From Chloroflexota bacterium (GTDB lineage: Bacteria; Chloroflexota; Anaerolineae; Anaerolineales; UBA11858), in contig DAOUWT010000006.1 of the NCBI GenBank assembly GCA_030666985.1, positions 1 to 26,348 on the forward strand: a stretch of 26,348 nt of DNA, read 5' to 3'. The notes beneath the pieces are model-generated. The model made no database searches. It saw only the letters and a list, made by a program, of their open reading frames with translations, and was not told where the DNA came from. Of this stretch, positions 1 through 7,381 are shown in pieces (positions within the stretch are counted from its first letter, which is position 1; each line of letters opens with the position of its first letter). Both the position numbers and the translations under genes were made by a program.

Positions 1-25
1 CTAGTTGCCTAACTAAATGACATTG
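1..25. repeat. End of an inverted MITE-like repeat copy (continues outside window)
   Basis: Positions 3-25 match the reverse complement of 1018-1040 at 22 of 23 bases. That second site is one end of the MITE-like element at 1018-1193, so this appears to be the end of another copy in opposite orientation that runs out of the window on the left. The two copies bracket the yjbQ-like gene. Confidence 0.6.
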
Positions 26-83
26 ACCACTTAGTAGCTGGTATATTAGGGATTGGTACATTAGTTCAAGCTACCTAAATGAA

Positions 84-123
84 AAAGTACCCGGCGCTTC
101 GTACTTACAGCGCCGGGTACTTT
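84..123. terminator. Strong hairpin, probable (bidirectional) terminator
   Basis: Perfect 14-bp inverted repeat: arm AAAGTACCCGGCGC at 84-97 and its complement at 110-123, with a 12-nt loop. The arms start with A's and end in T's, so either strand would give a GC-rich stem followed by a short U run. On the minus strand it lies about 220 bp beyond the yjbQ-like stop; on the plus strand no upstream gene is visible. A REP-type repeat is the alternative. Confidence 0.5.
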
Positions 124-316
124 GGTTAACGCTTGGCCTCTGCACAGGCTAAAGCCGCCACGCCCTGATCCCCCTAGTACACGATGGCGGAAGTCCCTGT
201 AGGGTTAATCTACTTTGCTCTGAGGGGAAGGCCACTTCCCCGTGCTCCACCCGCAGGATGCGGCCATCCTGCTCGAGCGTAGTGAAAAACCCTTTACGGA
301 TTTCCGCCGTGATGTA

Positions 317-352
317 CTAGTACCTGATTCCCTGGTTCCTGATCCCCTACTC
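317..352. repeat. Short tandem (7-8 nt) degenerate repeat at the yjbQ stop codon
   Basis: Read on the minus strand, the end of the yjbQ-like gene runs into units of 7-8 nt that each end in AG (GGGAGTAG, GGGATCAG, GAACCAG, GGAATCAG, GTACTAG). The TAG stop lies inside the first unit. The units resemble those after the wtpC gene at 23926. Upstream on the plus strand (142-316) I see no convincing gene. Confidence 0.55.
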
Positions 353-766
353 CCCCATCACCTGGAGCACCAACTCCCTTCGCCGGGGCTTGTTGTCGAA
401 ATCCACGAAAATGATTTGCTGCCACGTCCCCAGCGTCAACCTCCCTTCCACAAAGGGGATGGTCAGGGAGGTTTTGAGCAGCGCGGACCGGGCGTGGGAG
501 TGTCCGTTGCCGTCGTGCCAACGGGCGTTATGCGCATAAGTCCGATTGGGTGGTAGAATTTCGTCGAATAAGCGGCGCAAATCCTCCAGGCAGCCGCTCT
601 CGTATTCCACGGTGGTGAGGGCACTCGTGGAGGAGGGCGAGAAAAGCGTCACCGTGCCATTGTTCAGGCCGGATTGGCGAATTTGCCCAGCGACCTGCGA
701 GGTGATGTCTAATATATCGGCGTGGCCCTGGGTTCGAAAGGAAAGTGATAGTGTTTTGACAGTCAT
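347..766 (-). CDS. YjbQ/UPF0047 family protein (secondary thiamine-phosphate synthase-like)
   Basis: A 139-residue protein, the usual size for the YjbQ (UPF0047) family of small soluble trimeric beta-rich proteins. The family signature is clear in the C-terminal half: an H-x-x-W-H-D-G-N-G-H-S-H-A-R segment around residues 79-92, a Leu/Ser-rich step, then GTWQQIIFVDFDNKPRRR near the end. Some members have weak thiamine-phosphate synthase activity and others are annotated as metal-dependent enzymes; the physiological role is unsettled. An AGGAG motif lies about 9 nt before the ATG at 766, which supports this start. The gene points away from mreD and is bracketed by inverted copies of a repeat (1-25 and 1018-1193). 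Its stop codon sits inside a short tandem repeat. Family assignment is firm, function is not. Confidence 0.88.
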   Translation of the reverse strand: MTVKTLSLSFRTQGHADILDITSQVAGQIRQSGLNNGTVTLFSPSSTSALTTVEYESGCLEDLRRLFDEILPPNRTYAHNARWHDGNGHSHARSALLKTSLTIPFVEGRLTLGTWQQIIFVDFDNKPRRRELVLQVMGE

Positions 767-780
767 AGAATATTCTCCTG

Positions 781-854
781 AAACGTGAAACGTGAAAACG
801 TGAGGTGTGAAACGTGATGCGTGAGGAGTGAGGAGTGAAACGTGATGCGTGATT
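781..854. repeat. Heptanucleotide tandem repeat (GTGAAAC / GTGATGC / GTGAGGA units)
   Basis: About ten degenerate 7-nt units (GTGAAAC, GTGAGGT, GTGATGC, GTGAGGA) follow each other immediately upstream of the minus-strand yjbQ-like gene. They resemble the STRR repeats known from heterocystous cyanobacteria. The rest of the gene-free stretch 767-1247 holds AT-rich DNA without a recognisable gene (855-1017), a MITE-like element (1018-1193) and three octanucleotide repeats (1201-1224). Confidence 0.7.
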
Positions 855-1017
855 TGAATTTACAATCGGGTTTCGAGGTGCATTTACAAACGAGGCATAA
901 TCACATACACTACAAATTGAACATTTTTATAGTGTAAGTACTTGAGCAAAAATATCCTAGCGTTTCAAAACAAAGCTTGCGAAGTTTCCATTTCTGCTCA
1001 ACTACTTACTACGCTCT

Positions 1018-1193
1018 CAATGTCATTAAGTTAGGCAACTTACCATGTCATTTCGACGAGGTTTCGGCATGACTGCCGCCGAATAACGAGGAGAAATCTT
1101 GGTTTCAGTCTACCATTCACATGCGGTGGAAAGATTTCTCACACTTCGGTACGAAGCACGTTCAAAATGACATACTACAACTTAATGACATTG
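1018..1193. mobile_element. MITE-like palindromic element with 15-bp terminal inverted repeats
   Basis: Non-coding element of 176 bp. Its ends are the perfect 15-bp inverted repeat CAATGTCATTAAGTT (1018-1032) and its complement (1179-1193). Nested inside are ATGTCATTT (1045-1053) facing AAATGACAT (1164-1172), and GAGAAATCTT (1091-1100) facing AAGATTTCTC (1131-1140). No reading frame spans it. Part of it reappears inverted at 1-25. Such nested, non-coding inverted repeats are typical of MITE/REP-type sequences mobilised in trans. Confidence 0.65.
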
Positions 1194-1200
1194 ACTTACC

Positions 1201-1224
1201 ACATGCAAACATGCAGACATGCAA
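1201..1224. repeat. Three octanucleotide units before mreD
   Basis: ACATGCAA, ACATGCAG and ACATGCAA stand in direct tandem 24 bp upstream of the mreD start. No clear Shine-Dalgarno or promoter is visible between them and the ATG at 1248. Confidence 0.6.
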
Positions 1225-1247
1225 AATCTAAGTGAGACCAGTATATT

Positions 1248-1748
1248 ATGAGTATTTTCCTTGCTATCCCGGTTTTAAGCATCGCCACAATCCTCCAATC
1301 GGCGGTAATCAGCAGAATGCCCCTTTTGCACGGGACTGCTGATATTATGCTTTTAACCATCATCGCCTGGGCCTTGCAAAAAGACGTCGAAACAGGTTGG
1401 CAATGGGGGCTAATTGGAGGCCTTCTGGCTGATTTTTCATCCGGGTTGCCATTTGGGATTTACACCACCAGTTATTTGCTTACCATCAGCCTCACCCTGG
1501 CTTTGCGGGCCCGAATTTGGCGCTTTGCAGTTCTTGTGCAACTCTTTTCTACCTTTGTAGGCACAATACTTACCCACGCCTTTTCCCTCCTGGCGGTCTT
1601 CGTTCGAGGCACAAGTTTACCATTCCAAAGCGTATTACAAACCATCACCTTGCCCAGCTTAATGTTGAATTTGCTTTTAGCAATTCCAATTTATATTCTA
1701 ATTCAGGAATTAGCTGAGCTAGTATATCCAAAAGAAATCAAGATATGA
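1248..1748 (+). CDS. mreD: Rod-shape determining membrane protein MreD
   Basis: 166 residues, the typical MreD size, and almost entirely hydrophobic with about five to six membrane segments. The family pattern is visible: an N-terminal segment ending ILQSAVISRMPLL, then a DIMLLTIIAWAL helix and the conserved GLIGGLLADFSSGLPFGIY stretch at about residues 55-73. MreD is an inner-membrane part of the elongasome and works with MreB, MreC, PBP2 and RodA in lateral wall synthesis. Its stop overlaps the mrdA start by 4 nt (ATGA at 1745-1748), so the two are translationally coupled. The usual upstream neighbours mreB and mreC are absent here; instead a repeat element and an oppositely oriented yjbQ-like gene precede it. 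The ribosome site is weak. Confidence 0.9.
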   Translation: MSIFLAIPVLSIATILQSAVISRMPLLHGTADIMLLTIIAWALQKDVETGWQWGLIGGLLADFSSGLPFGIYTTSYLLTISLTLALRARIWRFAVLVQLFSTFVGTILTHAFSLLAVFVRGTSLPFQSVLQTITLPSLMLNLLLAIPIYILIQELAELVYPKEIKI

Positions 1749-3847
1749 GCAGTTCATCAGCTAGCGTTCAAAATAGAATACAACTTGGCCGCATCTTGTC
1801 TTTTGTGATCCTGCTCGGAGCGGTACTTCTCCTTTATATCATCCGGCTATTTAGTTTGCAGATCATCTCCGGGAATGACTGGTTAGCAAAAGCCGAAGAT
1901 AACCGCCTCCTAGAGATCAGCCTTCCTCCTGCTCGTGGAGTAATATTCGACCGCAACGGAACCGTCCTTGCCAGAAATGTGCCCTCCTACAACGTCATAG
2001 TCACTGCCGCCTACCTCCCGGACGACATAGGAGCAATTCAGAATATCATCCGCGATCTGGCGGGCTACATAGATGTACCTGTTAGCCGGGGAGAAATCAC
2101 CCTCGAAAACCCCTTTGTGCCCTGCCTCTCAGAGCATGGCATATCTCAAGTTATCAGCTATGGGCAACAAAGTGCTCCCTATAGAGATGTAAAAATTGCC
2201 TGCAACATTGACGAAACCATGGCCAGGCTTCTCCAAGAAAAAGCGGTCGATTGGCCCGGAATCTCTATCGAAATCGAACCTGTCCGCGACTACCCCACAG
2301 GCTCTCTCACGGCTAGCTTCATTGGGTTCTTAGGGCCAATTTCTGCTTTAGAAGAGGATTACTACACCGAGCGAGGTTTCATCTCTCAACGAGACAAGAT
2401 CGGATATGCCGGCCTCGAGCGCTATTTCGAGCCTATCCTGTCTGGGAAACCTGGCAACCGCGTGGTAGAAGTTGATGTGGCAGGAAAAATTGTGCGCGAT
2501 GTCAAAGGGACTATTGCCTCCATACCAGGGCAAAACATTTACACCACCATTGACACCCGCTTCCAGCAGGCTACGCAATCCATCTTAATGGACGAAATTC
2601 AAGATTGGAACGCATATTTTGGAGAGATACGGATTACCAGCGGCGTGGTCATAGCCATGAACCCTCAAACCGGGGAAATTCTGTCCATGGTTTCTTATCC
2701 CACCTACGAAAACAACCGCATGGCACGGGTGATTCCGTTTTATTATTATGAACAACTCAACGCAGATGTCCGTGACCCGCTCTTGAATCACGCTGTAGGA
2801 GCCGAGCTGCCAGCCGGTTCAGTCTTCAAACTATCTACGGCCGTGGGGGCACTCAATGAGGGAGTGGTAACACCAGAGCAAATGATCACCACGCCCCCCT
2901 TCATATTAACTACCGAGAAATTCACCCCCAACGACCCCGGCAGAAGCCGCAAATTTGTAGATTGGAATGAAGCCGGCTTTGGGTCCTTGGATTTTCTTGG
3001 GGGATTGTCGAACTCGAGCAACGTGTACTTCTACCAATTGGGGGGAGGAACGGAGGGGGTTACCAACGTCCCGAACGATATTCCCGAGGGGCTGGGGATT
3101 TGCCGCCTGGGGACCTATGCCCGCGCCCTGGGGTATGGCGAACTCCCTGGGATAGAGTTACCCGACCAGACGGATGGCCTTATCCCCACCCCCAAGTGGA
3201 AACGCATTGCCCACGGTGAGAACTGGTCTACGGGTGATACATACATTGCCAGCGTGGGCCAAGGGTTTGTGATCGCCTCGCCTCTGCAAGTCCTCATGTC
3301 AGCCGCCACAATTGCCAATGATGGGAAATTAATGCGCCCAACCGTCATCTACGAAATCACAGATAGCGCGGGGATTACCATTCAACCTTTCCAGCCTGAT
3401 CTTAAATGGGATATCACCCAAGACCCTATCATAGATGTATACAGCGACCCGACCAGCGCGGGGGGATGCGAAGCAAAGTTGACGGGCGAGCAGACCACCG
3501 TAGCGACTTGGGTGGTGGAGCAAGTCCAAATAGGGATGCGTCTGGCAGTGGTCAACGGCACCCTGGAAGACCCTTTTGCAGGATTCAGCATTGCGGCAGC
3601 CGGAAAAACCGGCACCGCCGAATATTGCGACGTGTTTGCAAACGAGAAGGGGCTTTGCAAACCAGGAAACTGGCCCACCCATTCCTGGACGGTTGCCTAT
3701 GCCCCTTACGAAAATCCCGAAGTTGCCGTGGTAGCTTTTGTCTACAACGGTGGAGAGGGCGCCAGTGTAGCAGGCCCCATTGTTCGCCGAACGCTCGAAG
3801 CTTATTTCGAACTTAAAACGATAGACAGCAGGTTAGGCAATCCTTAA
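1745..3847 (+). CDS. mrdA: Penicillin-binding protein 2 (elongasome transpeptidase)
   Basis: A 700-residue class B PBP with a short cytoplasmic N terminus, one membrane anchor (about 17-40), a PBP dimerisation/pedestal domain (about 55-250) and a C-terminal transpeptidase domain. All three active-site motifs are present: SVFK at 359-362 with nucleophile S359, SSN at 424-426, and KTGT at 621-624. It crosslinks peptidoglycan during cell elongation as the partner of the SEDS polymerase RodA, encoded at 7793. The context (mreD overlapping upstream, rodA downstream) favours PBP2 over the division enzyme FtsI. At 700 residues it is slightly long: loops with several cysteines (C127, C153, C453, C575, C628, C638) lie in the extracytoplasmic part and could form disulfides, which is an inference. 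Confidence 0.95.
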   Translation: MSSSSASVQNRIQLGRILSFVILLGAVLLLYIIRLFSLQIISGNDWLAKAEDNRLLEISLPPARGVIFDRNGTVLARNVPSYNVIVTAAYLPDDIGAIQNIIRDLAGYIDVPVSRGEITLENPFVPCLSEHGISQVISYGQQSAPYRDVKIACNIDETMARLLQEKAVDWPGISIEIEPVRDYPTGSLTASFIGFLGPISALEEDYYTERGFISQRDKIGYAGLERYFEPILSGKPGNRVVEVDVAGKIVRDVKGTIASIPGQNIYTTIDTRFQQATQSILMDEIQDWNAYFGEIRITSGVVIAMNPQTGEILSMVSYPTYENNRMARVIPFYYYEQLNADVRDPLLNHAVGAELPAGSVFKLSTAVGALNEGVVTPEQMITTPPFILTTEKFTPNDPGRSRKFVDWNEAGFGSLDFLGGLSNSSNVYFYQLGGGTEGVTNVPNDIPEGLGICRLGTYARALGYGELPGIELPDQTDGLIPTPKWKRIAHGENWSTGDTYIASVGQGFVIASPLQVLMSAATIANDGKLMRPTVIYEITDSAGITIQPFQPDLKWDITQDPIIDVYSDPTSAGGCEAKLTGEQTTVATWVVEQVQIGMRLAVVNGTLEDPFAGFSIAAAGKTGTAEYCDVFANEKGLCKPGNWPTHSWTVAYAPYENPEVAVVAFVYNGGEGASVAGPIVRRTLEAYFELKTIDSRLGNP

Positions 3848-3916
3848 GACATGTCAGAAAACAACTTTGGGGGTTGAATCGCTTTTTAATTAGGAAACGC
3901 GGCCTAAGCGATCACC

Positions 3917-3945
3917 TTGACACTCATACCTGCATCTAATACAAT
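3917..3945 (+). promoter_or_regulatory. Strong sigma70-type promoter for the DUF234 ATPase gene
   Basis: TTGACA (3917-3922, perfect -35), a 17-nt spacer, and TACAAT (3940-3945, 5 of 6 for -10). It lies about 40 bp before the GTG start at 3987. An inverted repeat (ATCGCTT at 3878-3884, complement at 3906-3912) stands just upstream of the -35. Confidence 0.7.
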
Positions 3946-3975
3946 CTAAGCAGGTTAGACAAAGCTGTTTAGATT
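3943..3975. promoter_or_regulatory. Inverted repeat over the transcription start, possible operator
   Basis: AATCTAAGCA (3943-3952) faces TGTTTAGATT (3966-3975); 9 of 10 positions pair across a 13-bp spacer. It overlaps the -10 and the expected start site of the promoter at 3917-3945, where a repressor would act. The downstream protein carries a winged helix, so autoregulation is possible but untested. Confidence 0.4.
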
Positions 3976-3986
3976 ACGGAGGAACG

Positions 3987-5447
3987 GTGTCTCATTTTGT
4001 AGACAGGAAAGAAGAACTTGCCATTTTAGAAGGACTGCACAACCAAGACGCAGCCCAATTCGTCATGGTGCATGGCAGACGCCGGGTGGGAAAAACCACG
4101 CTGCTTTTGCATTTTGCAGAGCAAAGCGGCCTGCCAGTACTCTATTGGATTGCCGGACGAGACACCCCCGAGGTCGCTCGCCAAAGTCTGGCACGCGTGA
4201 TCTGGAATTGGGCACACGGAGAAGGAAATGTCGCCCCGCGCTTTTCCTTGTGGGAAGAGGTCTTCGAGATGGCAGCGCAGGTCATTGGGTCTCAGCCTGT
4301 TATTTTCATCATGGACGAATTCCCCGACGCAGTCCATTCCGACCCCTCCCTGCCCTCGCATCTGCGCGCGGCCTGGGATCGCCTCTTCAAAAACAACCAT
4401 ATCATGTTGGCCCTATGTGGGTCTCATATTGGCATGATGGTTGACCTCAATCGCTACGACGCCCCCCTCTACGGGCGGTTTACGCATCGCTTTCTTTTGG
4501 AACCGCTGCCTTTTCATACCCTCCGTGATTTTCTGCCGCGTTACGACCTAGAAGAACAAGTGGCGGTGAATGCAGTTTTAGGCGGCATTCCAGCTTATCT
4601 CGAACGTTGGGATGACCAGAAAAGCGTGGGCACAAATATCAAGCAATTGCTCTTCAAACGCGCGGGGATGTTCCAAAGCGATCCTTTTTTGCTCATCAGC
4701 GATGTAGTACGGCGTGAAACCCAAACCTACGAAATTGTTCTAAAAGCGGTCGCCGCTGGGCACCATACTCCCAGTGATATTAGCAAATCGGTAGGATTGT
4801 CATCGTCGCATATCAGCCCCTACCTGAAAAGACTAGTTGAGCTATATCTCCTGGAAAGGCGCGTTCCGGCAACCATCCCCCCGGCTAAGTGGAACGTTAC
4901 CAACATCAGCCGCTATTATTTGCGCGATCCGTATTTGCGGTTTTACTTTCACTTTATCGAGCCAAACAAATACCTGGTAGAACAAGGTCTCACGAACCGC
5001 CTGTGGGAAAAAGTCTCCGCGCAATTTCGTTCCTTTGTGGCCCTAACCTTTGAAGAACTCTGCCGAACCTGGACACTGCATAGCGGACAAGCCGGTCAAT
5101 TACCCCTTGGCCTAGACGTGGTGGGAACGCACTGGTCGCCGCGTGTGCAAATTGATGTTGTCGCTGTCGATTGGCAAACAAAACAAATTTTACTAGGCGA
5201 ATGTAAATGGGGCGAGGGACAGGTTGGACGCAAGGTCATCACCGACCTAATTGAAAACCGCGCCCCTAAAGCAATTGCCGACTTACCCAATGCTGGATGC
5301 GGGTGGACGGCGTATTACGCTTTTTTCGCGCGGACAGGGTTTTCCGAAGCGGCCATCATCGAAGCCAGCAGGCATCAAGCCATTTTACGAACGCTTCCCG
5401 AACTCTACCAAGAATTGCTCGCCATGTCTAAACCTCAAAGCCCCTAA
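3987..5447 (+). CDS. AAA ATPase with winged helix and C-terminal DUF234 nuclease-like domain
   Basis: 486 residues. The N-terminal P-loop domain has Walker A G30-RRRV-GKTT (G35, K36, T37) and Walker B ending IFIMDE (D110, E111); this is the 'archaeal ATPase' type common in archaea, Thermotogae and Chloroflexota. A winged-helix segment follows at about 255-295. The C-terminal DUF234 part shows a PD-(D/E)XK-like pattern: D390 after a hydrophobic strand, then LLGECKW with E405 and K407. The likely role is nucleic-acid-related ATPase/nuclease activity, but function is unknown for the family and many members look mobile. The start is GTG at 3987, with GGAGG at 3978-3982. The gene has its own promoter and sits between mrdA and minC, an insertion in an otherwise coherent wall/division cluster. 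Family confident, role unknown. Confidence 0.85.
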   Translation: MSHFVDRKEELAILEGLHNQDAAQFVMVHGRRRVGKTTLLLHFAEQSGLPVLYWIAGRDTPEVARQSLARVIWNWAHGEGNVAPRFSLWEEVFEMAAQVIGSQPVIFIMDEFPDAVHSDPSLPSHLRAAWDRLFKNNHIMLALCGSHIGMMVDLNRYDAPLYGRFTHRFLLEPLPFHTLRDFLPRYDLEEQVAVNAVLGGIPAYLERWDDQKSVGTNIKQLLFKRAGMFQSDPFLLISDVVRRETQTYEIVLKAVAAGHHTPSDISKSVGLSSSHISPYLKRLVELYLLERRVPATIPPAKWNVTNISRYYLRDPYLRFYFHFIEPNKYLVEQGLTNRLWEKVSAQFRSFVALTFEELCRTWTLHSGQAGQLPLGLDVVGTHWSPRVQIDVVAVDWQTKQILLGECKWGEGQVGRKVITDLIENRAPKAIADLPNAGCGWTAYYAFFARTGFSEAAIIEASRHQAILRTLPELYQELLAMSKPQSP

Positions 5448-5471
5448 TATAATTCTCCCCCTGATTCTAAC

Positions 5472-5500
5472 TTTCAGCCCCTGGCCACTCATGCTATAAT
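5472..5500 (+). promoter_or_regulatory. Candidate promoter for minCDE-rodA
   Basis: Perfect -10 TATAAT at 5495-5500, with a weak -35 (TTTCAG, 5472-5477) at 17-nt spacing. It would give a leader of about 195 nt before minC, containing the paired palindromes at 5589-5675. Confidence 0.5.
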
Positions 5501-5588
5501 CCTTGTGTTCGGAGATTTGTATGAAGTTCCTCAAAATCCAGGTGTGAGGCACACAAATTGTGAAGTGAATGAAAAGCCTTACCAACAA

Positions 5589-5675
5589 CTGGGTAGTGAG
5601 CCAATCGCATTGGCGTCTAAATCAGGTAAAATGCGGATATCTGAATCTGCCCAACGCGGTTGGGCTACTACCCAG
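5589..5675. repeat. BIME/REP-like paired palindromes in the minC leader
   Basis: An 87-bp unit whose ends are related inverted repeats. The left end reads CTGGGTAGTGAGCC followed by the hairpin GCCAAT-CGC-ATTGGC (5600-5614). The right end, read on the other strand, is CTGGGTAGTAGCCC, with the hairpin GCCCAAC-GCG-GTTGGGC at 5649-5665. Each hairpin is preceded by a GTAG tetranucleotide, the hallmark of REP sequences recognised by RAYT transposases. If transcribed it folds into a three-way closed structure with outer stem GGGTAGT (5591-5597) / ACTACCC (5667-5673). Confidence 0.55.
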
Positions 5676-5687
5676 GTAGTTTTTTTA
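5649..5687 (+). terminator. Possible attenuator-type hairpins with T run before minC
   Basis: The hairpin 5649-5665 is followed at once by ACTACC-CA-GGTAGT (5667-5680) and a run of seven T's (5680-5686). ACTACCC can instead pair with GGGTAGT at 5591-5597, so two mutually exclusive folds exist. Only 4-5 pairs of the last hairpin are sterically possible, so it is a weak terminator candidate. Confidence 0.3.
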
Positions 5688-5701
5688 ATTGGAGTCTGGG
5701 G

Positions 5702-6376
5702 ATGCAAACTAAGAAAATAGAGATCAAAGGCATCAAAGACGGCTTATTGATAAAAATTGGTTCTGGAAAATGGGCCAAGCAAGAAAAAGCCTTATTGGAA
5801 CACATCAATTCCCAAAAGGATTTTTTCCAGGGGGGACGCCTGGCCCTAGACGTGGGAAACCACATCCTCAAGGCTGCCACGCTGGGCGCTTTGCGGGATA
5901 CGCTTTTTGACAGCGATGTAAAGTTATGGGCAATCCTCAGCGATTCGCCTACCACAGAAAAAGCCGCCCAGGCCTTGGGGCTGGCAACCCGGCTCACGAA
6001 ACCGTCTCCCCCGCAACTCCGAGACAGGCCCTCCCCCGCCATCCGGGGCGAAGCCGCCCTTTTAGTCCACCGCACCTTCCGGTCAGGGCAAAAGGTCAAA
6101 CACCCCAGCCACATTATCATCCTGGGAGATGTTAATCCCGGGGCCGAGATCATCGCCGGAGGGAGCATCATTGTCTGGGGTCATTTACGAGGGGTAGCAC
6201 ACGCGGGCGCTGAAGGCGATTCAAAGGCTGTGGTCTGTGCGCTGGATTTATCCCCCACCCAATTGCGCATTGCCGATAGGATCAGCGTATCTCCCCCGGG
6301 CGGCAAAGACGTCCAACCCGAAGTCGCCCGTTTGGAGGATGGTCAGGTAGTGGCTCATCCGTGGAATCAAGCGTGA
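5702..6376 (+). CDS. minC: Septum site-determining protein MinC
   Basis: 224 residues. The N-terminal domain (about 1-100) is followed by a Pro-rich linker (about 100-115) and the C-terminal beta-helix domain (about 120-200) with the signature IIILGDVNPGAEIIAGGSII and then VWGHLRGVAHAGA. MinC inhibits FtsZ polymerisation away from midcell; its C domain dimerises and binds MinD. The ATG at 5702 is chosen because GGAG (5691-5694) lies 7 nt upstream. An in-frame start at 5660 would fall inside a leader hairpin. The leader carries a BIME-like element. A 200-bp gap with a G-rich tract separates it from minD. Confidence 0.93.
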   Translation: MQTKKIEIKGIKDGLLIKIGSGKWAKQEKALLEHINSQKDFFQGGRLALDVGNHILKAATLGALRDTLFDSDVKLWAILSDSPTTEKAAQALGLATRLTKPSPPQLRDRPSPAIRGEAALLVHRTFRSGQKVKHPSHIIILGDVNPGAEIIAGGSIIVWGHLRGVAHAGAEGDSKAVVCALDLSPTQLRIADRISVSPPGGKDVQPEVARLEDGQVVAHPWNQA

Positions 6377-6395
6377 AAGGGGCATGTGGATTTTT

Positions 6396-6415
6396 GGGGG
6401 GGACGGGGGGGTGGG
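6396..6415 (+). other. G-tract with quadruplex potential between minC and minD
   Basis: Two runs of seven G separated by AC, then T and GGG, starting 20 nt after the minC stop. This satisfies the G3+ x4 quadruplex pattern in the transcript strand. The rest of 6416-6576 is GC-rich, with GCGTGG repeats and a GCGTGGA / TCCACGC inverted pair, and no gene. A related G-AC-G tract occurs on the minus strand at 13785-13805. Confidence 0.5.
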
Positions 6416-6576
6416 CGCGAGACCAACCCCCAAGCGTGGCACACACGCCCGAGCGTGGACAAACCCTGGGGACTGGTATCCACGCCGGGGCGAGGTTTTT
6501 CCATCCCCCAGCCGCCTGCGCTCCCACAAATCTCCAAAAAGAGTGAATGGTCACAAATAGAACATAGGATACAATT

Positions 6577-7380
6577 ATGGCTGCAAAAATAATCACGATC
6601 ACTTCTGGGAAAGGCGGCGTTGGTAAAACAACTGCCACCGCTAATATTGGGGCCGCTCTGGCGAAAAACGGAAATAAGGTGGCCTGCATTGACGCGGATA
6701 TAGGTCTGCGAAATTTGGACGTGGTGTTGGGGCTGGAAAACCGCATCGTGTATGACCTGGTAGATGCTGTCGAAGGACGCTGCCGCTTACGGCAGGCCAT
6801 GATCCGCGACAAACATATTCCCGGGTTGTTCCTTATCCCCTCGGCGCAAACGCGGGATAAAACGGCCGTTTCTCCCAGCGATATGGTGCGGATATGTGAT
6901 GAGCTTCGCCCAGATTTAGACTGGATTTTGATTGACTCGCCAGCCGGCATAGAACGCGGTTTCCGCAACGCCATTGCCCCTGCCGACGAGATAATTATCA
7001 TCACCAACCCCGAAATTTCCGCCGTCCGGGACGCAGACCGGATTATCGGGCTTATTGAAGCAGAAGAAAAAGGGCCCGGGCAACTGATTATTAACCGCCT
7101 AGACTTCAAGATGGTACAGCAGAAAAACATGATCTCGGCGGATGATGTGGTAGATTTATTGGCTATTGAGCTATTGGGGATTGTTCCAGAAGATAAAGAA
7201 GTCATTATCAGCACAAATCAGGGGGTACCGATCTCGACGGATGATAGCAGCCTGGCAGGGAGAGCATTCTGCAATATAGCCCGCCGCTTGGAGGGTGAAA
7301 CTGTTCCGTTTTTAGATTTAGAAGGCTCGAAAGGGCTTCTCAAACGGTTCACAAGCATATTCGGCTCAGGAGGAAATTAG
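6577..7380 (+). CDS. minD: Septum site-determining ATPase MinD
   Basis: 267 residues, standard MinD length. The deviant Walker A motif SGKGGVGKTT at residues 10-19, with the signature Lys K12, marks the ParA/MinD family. It is followed by the ACIDADIGLRNLDVVLG region and a DSPAG switch-like motif. The last 14 residues (LLKRFTSIF core, from 254) form the amphipathic membrane-targeting helix. MinD binds ATP, dimerises on the membrane and recruits MinC; MinE triggers hydrolysis. AGGAT lies 6 nt before the ATG. minE starts 1 nt after the stop. Confidence 0.96.
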   Translation: MAAKIITITSGKGGVGKTTATANIGAALAKNGNKVACIDADIGLRNLDVVLGLENRIVYDLVDAVEGRCRLRQAMIRDKHIPGLFLIPSAQTRDKTAVSPSDMVRICDELRPDLDWILIDSPAGIERGFRNAIAPADEIIIITNPEISAVRDADRIIGLIEAEEKGPGQLIINRLDFKMVQQKNMISADDVVDLLAIELLGIVPEDKEVIISTNQGVPISTDDSSLAGRAFCNIARRLEGETVPFLDLEGSKGLLKRFTSIFGSGGN

Positions 7381-7381
7381 A

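Noticed and set aside
150..318. Possible degraded gene fragment on the minus strand (about 55 open codons without a start)
   Set aside because: Open only between a repeat-derived stop and position about 155, with no start codon and no family recognised; could be a remnant but cannot be supported.
3329..3682. Long antisense frames within mrdA, glnS and the ATPase genes
   Set aside because: They are shadows of well-supported genes on the opposite strand, with no ribosome sites or recognisable domains.
5591..5674. tRNA-like cloverleaf (7-bp outer stem, 5-bp/7-nt arm like a T arm)
   Set aside because: The T-loop lacks TTCRANY, the D-loop lacks GG, and no anticodon arm forms. The inverted similarity of the two ends explains it better as a BIME-like repeat.
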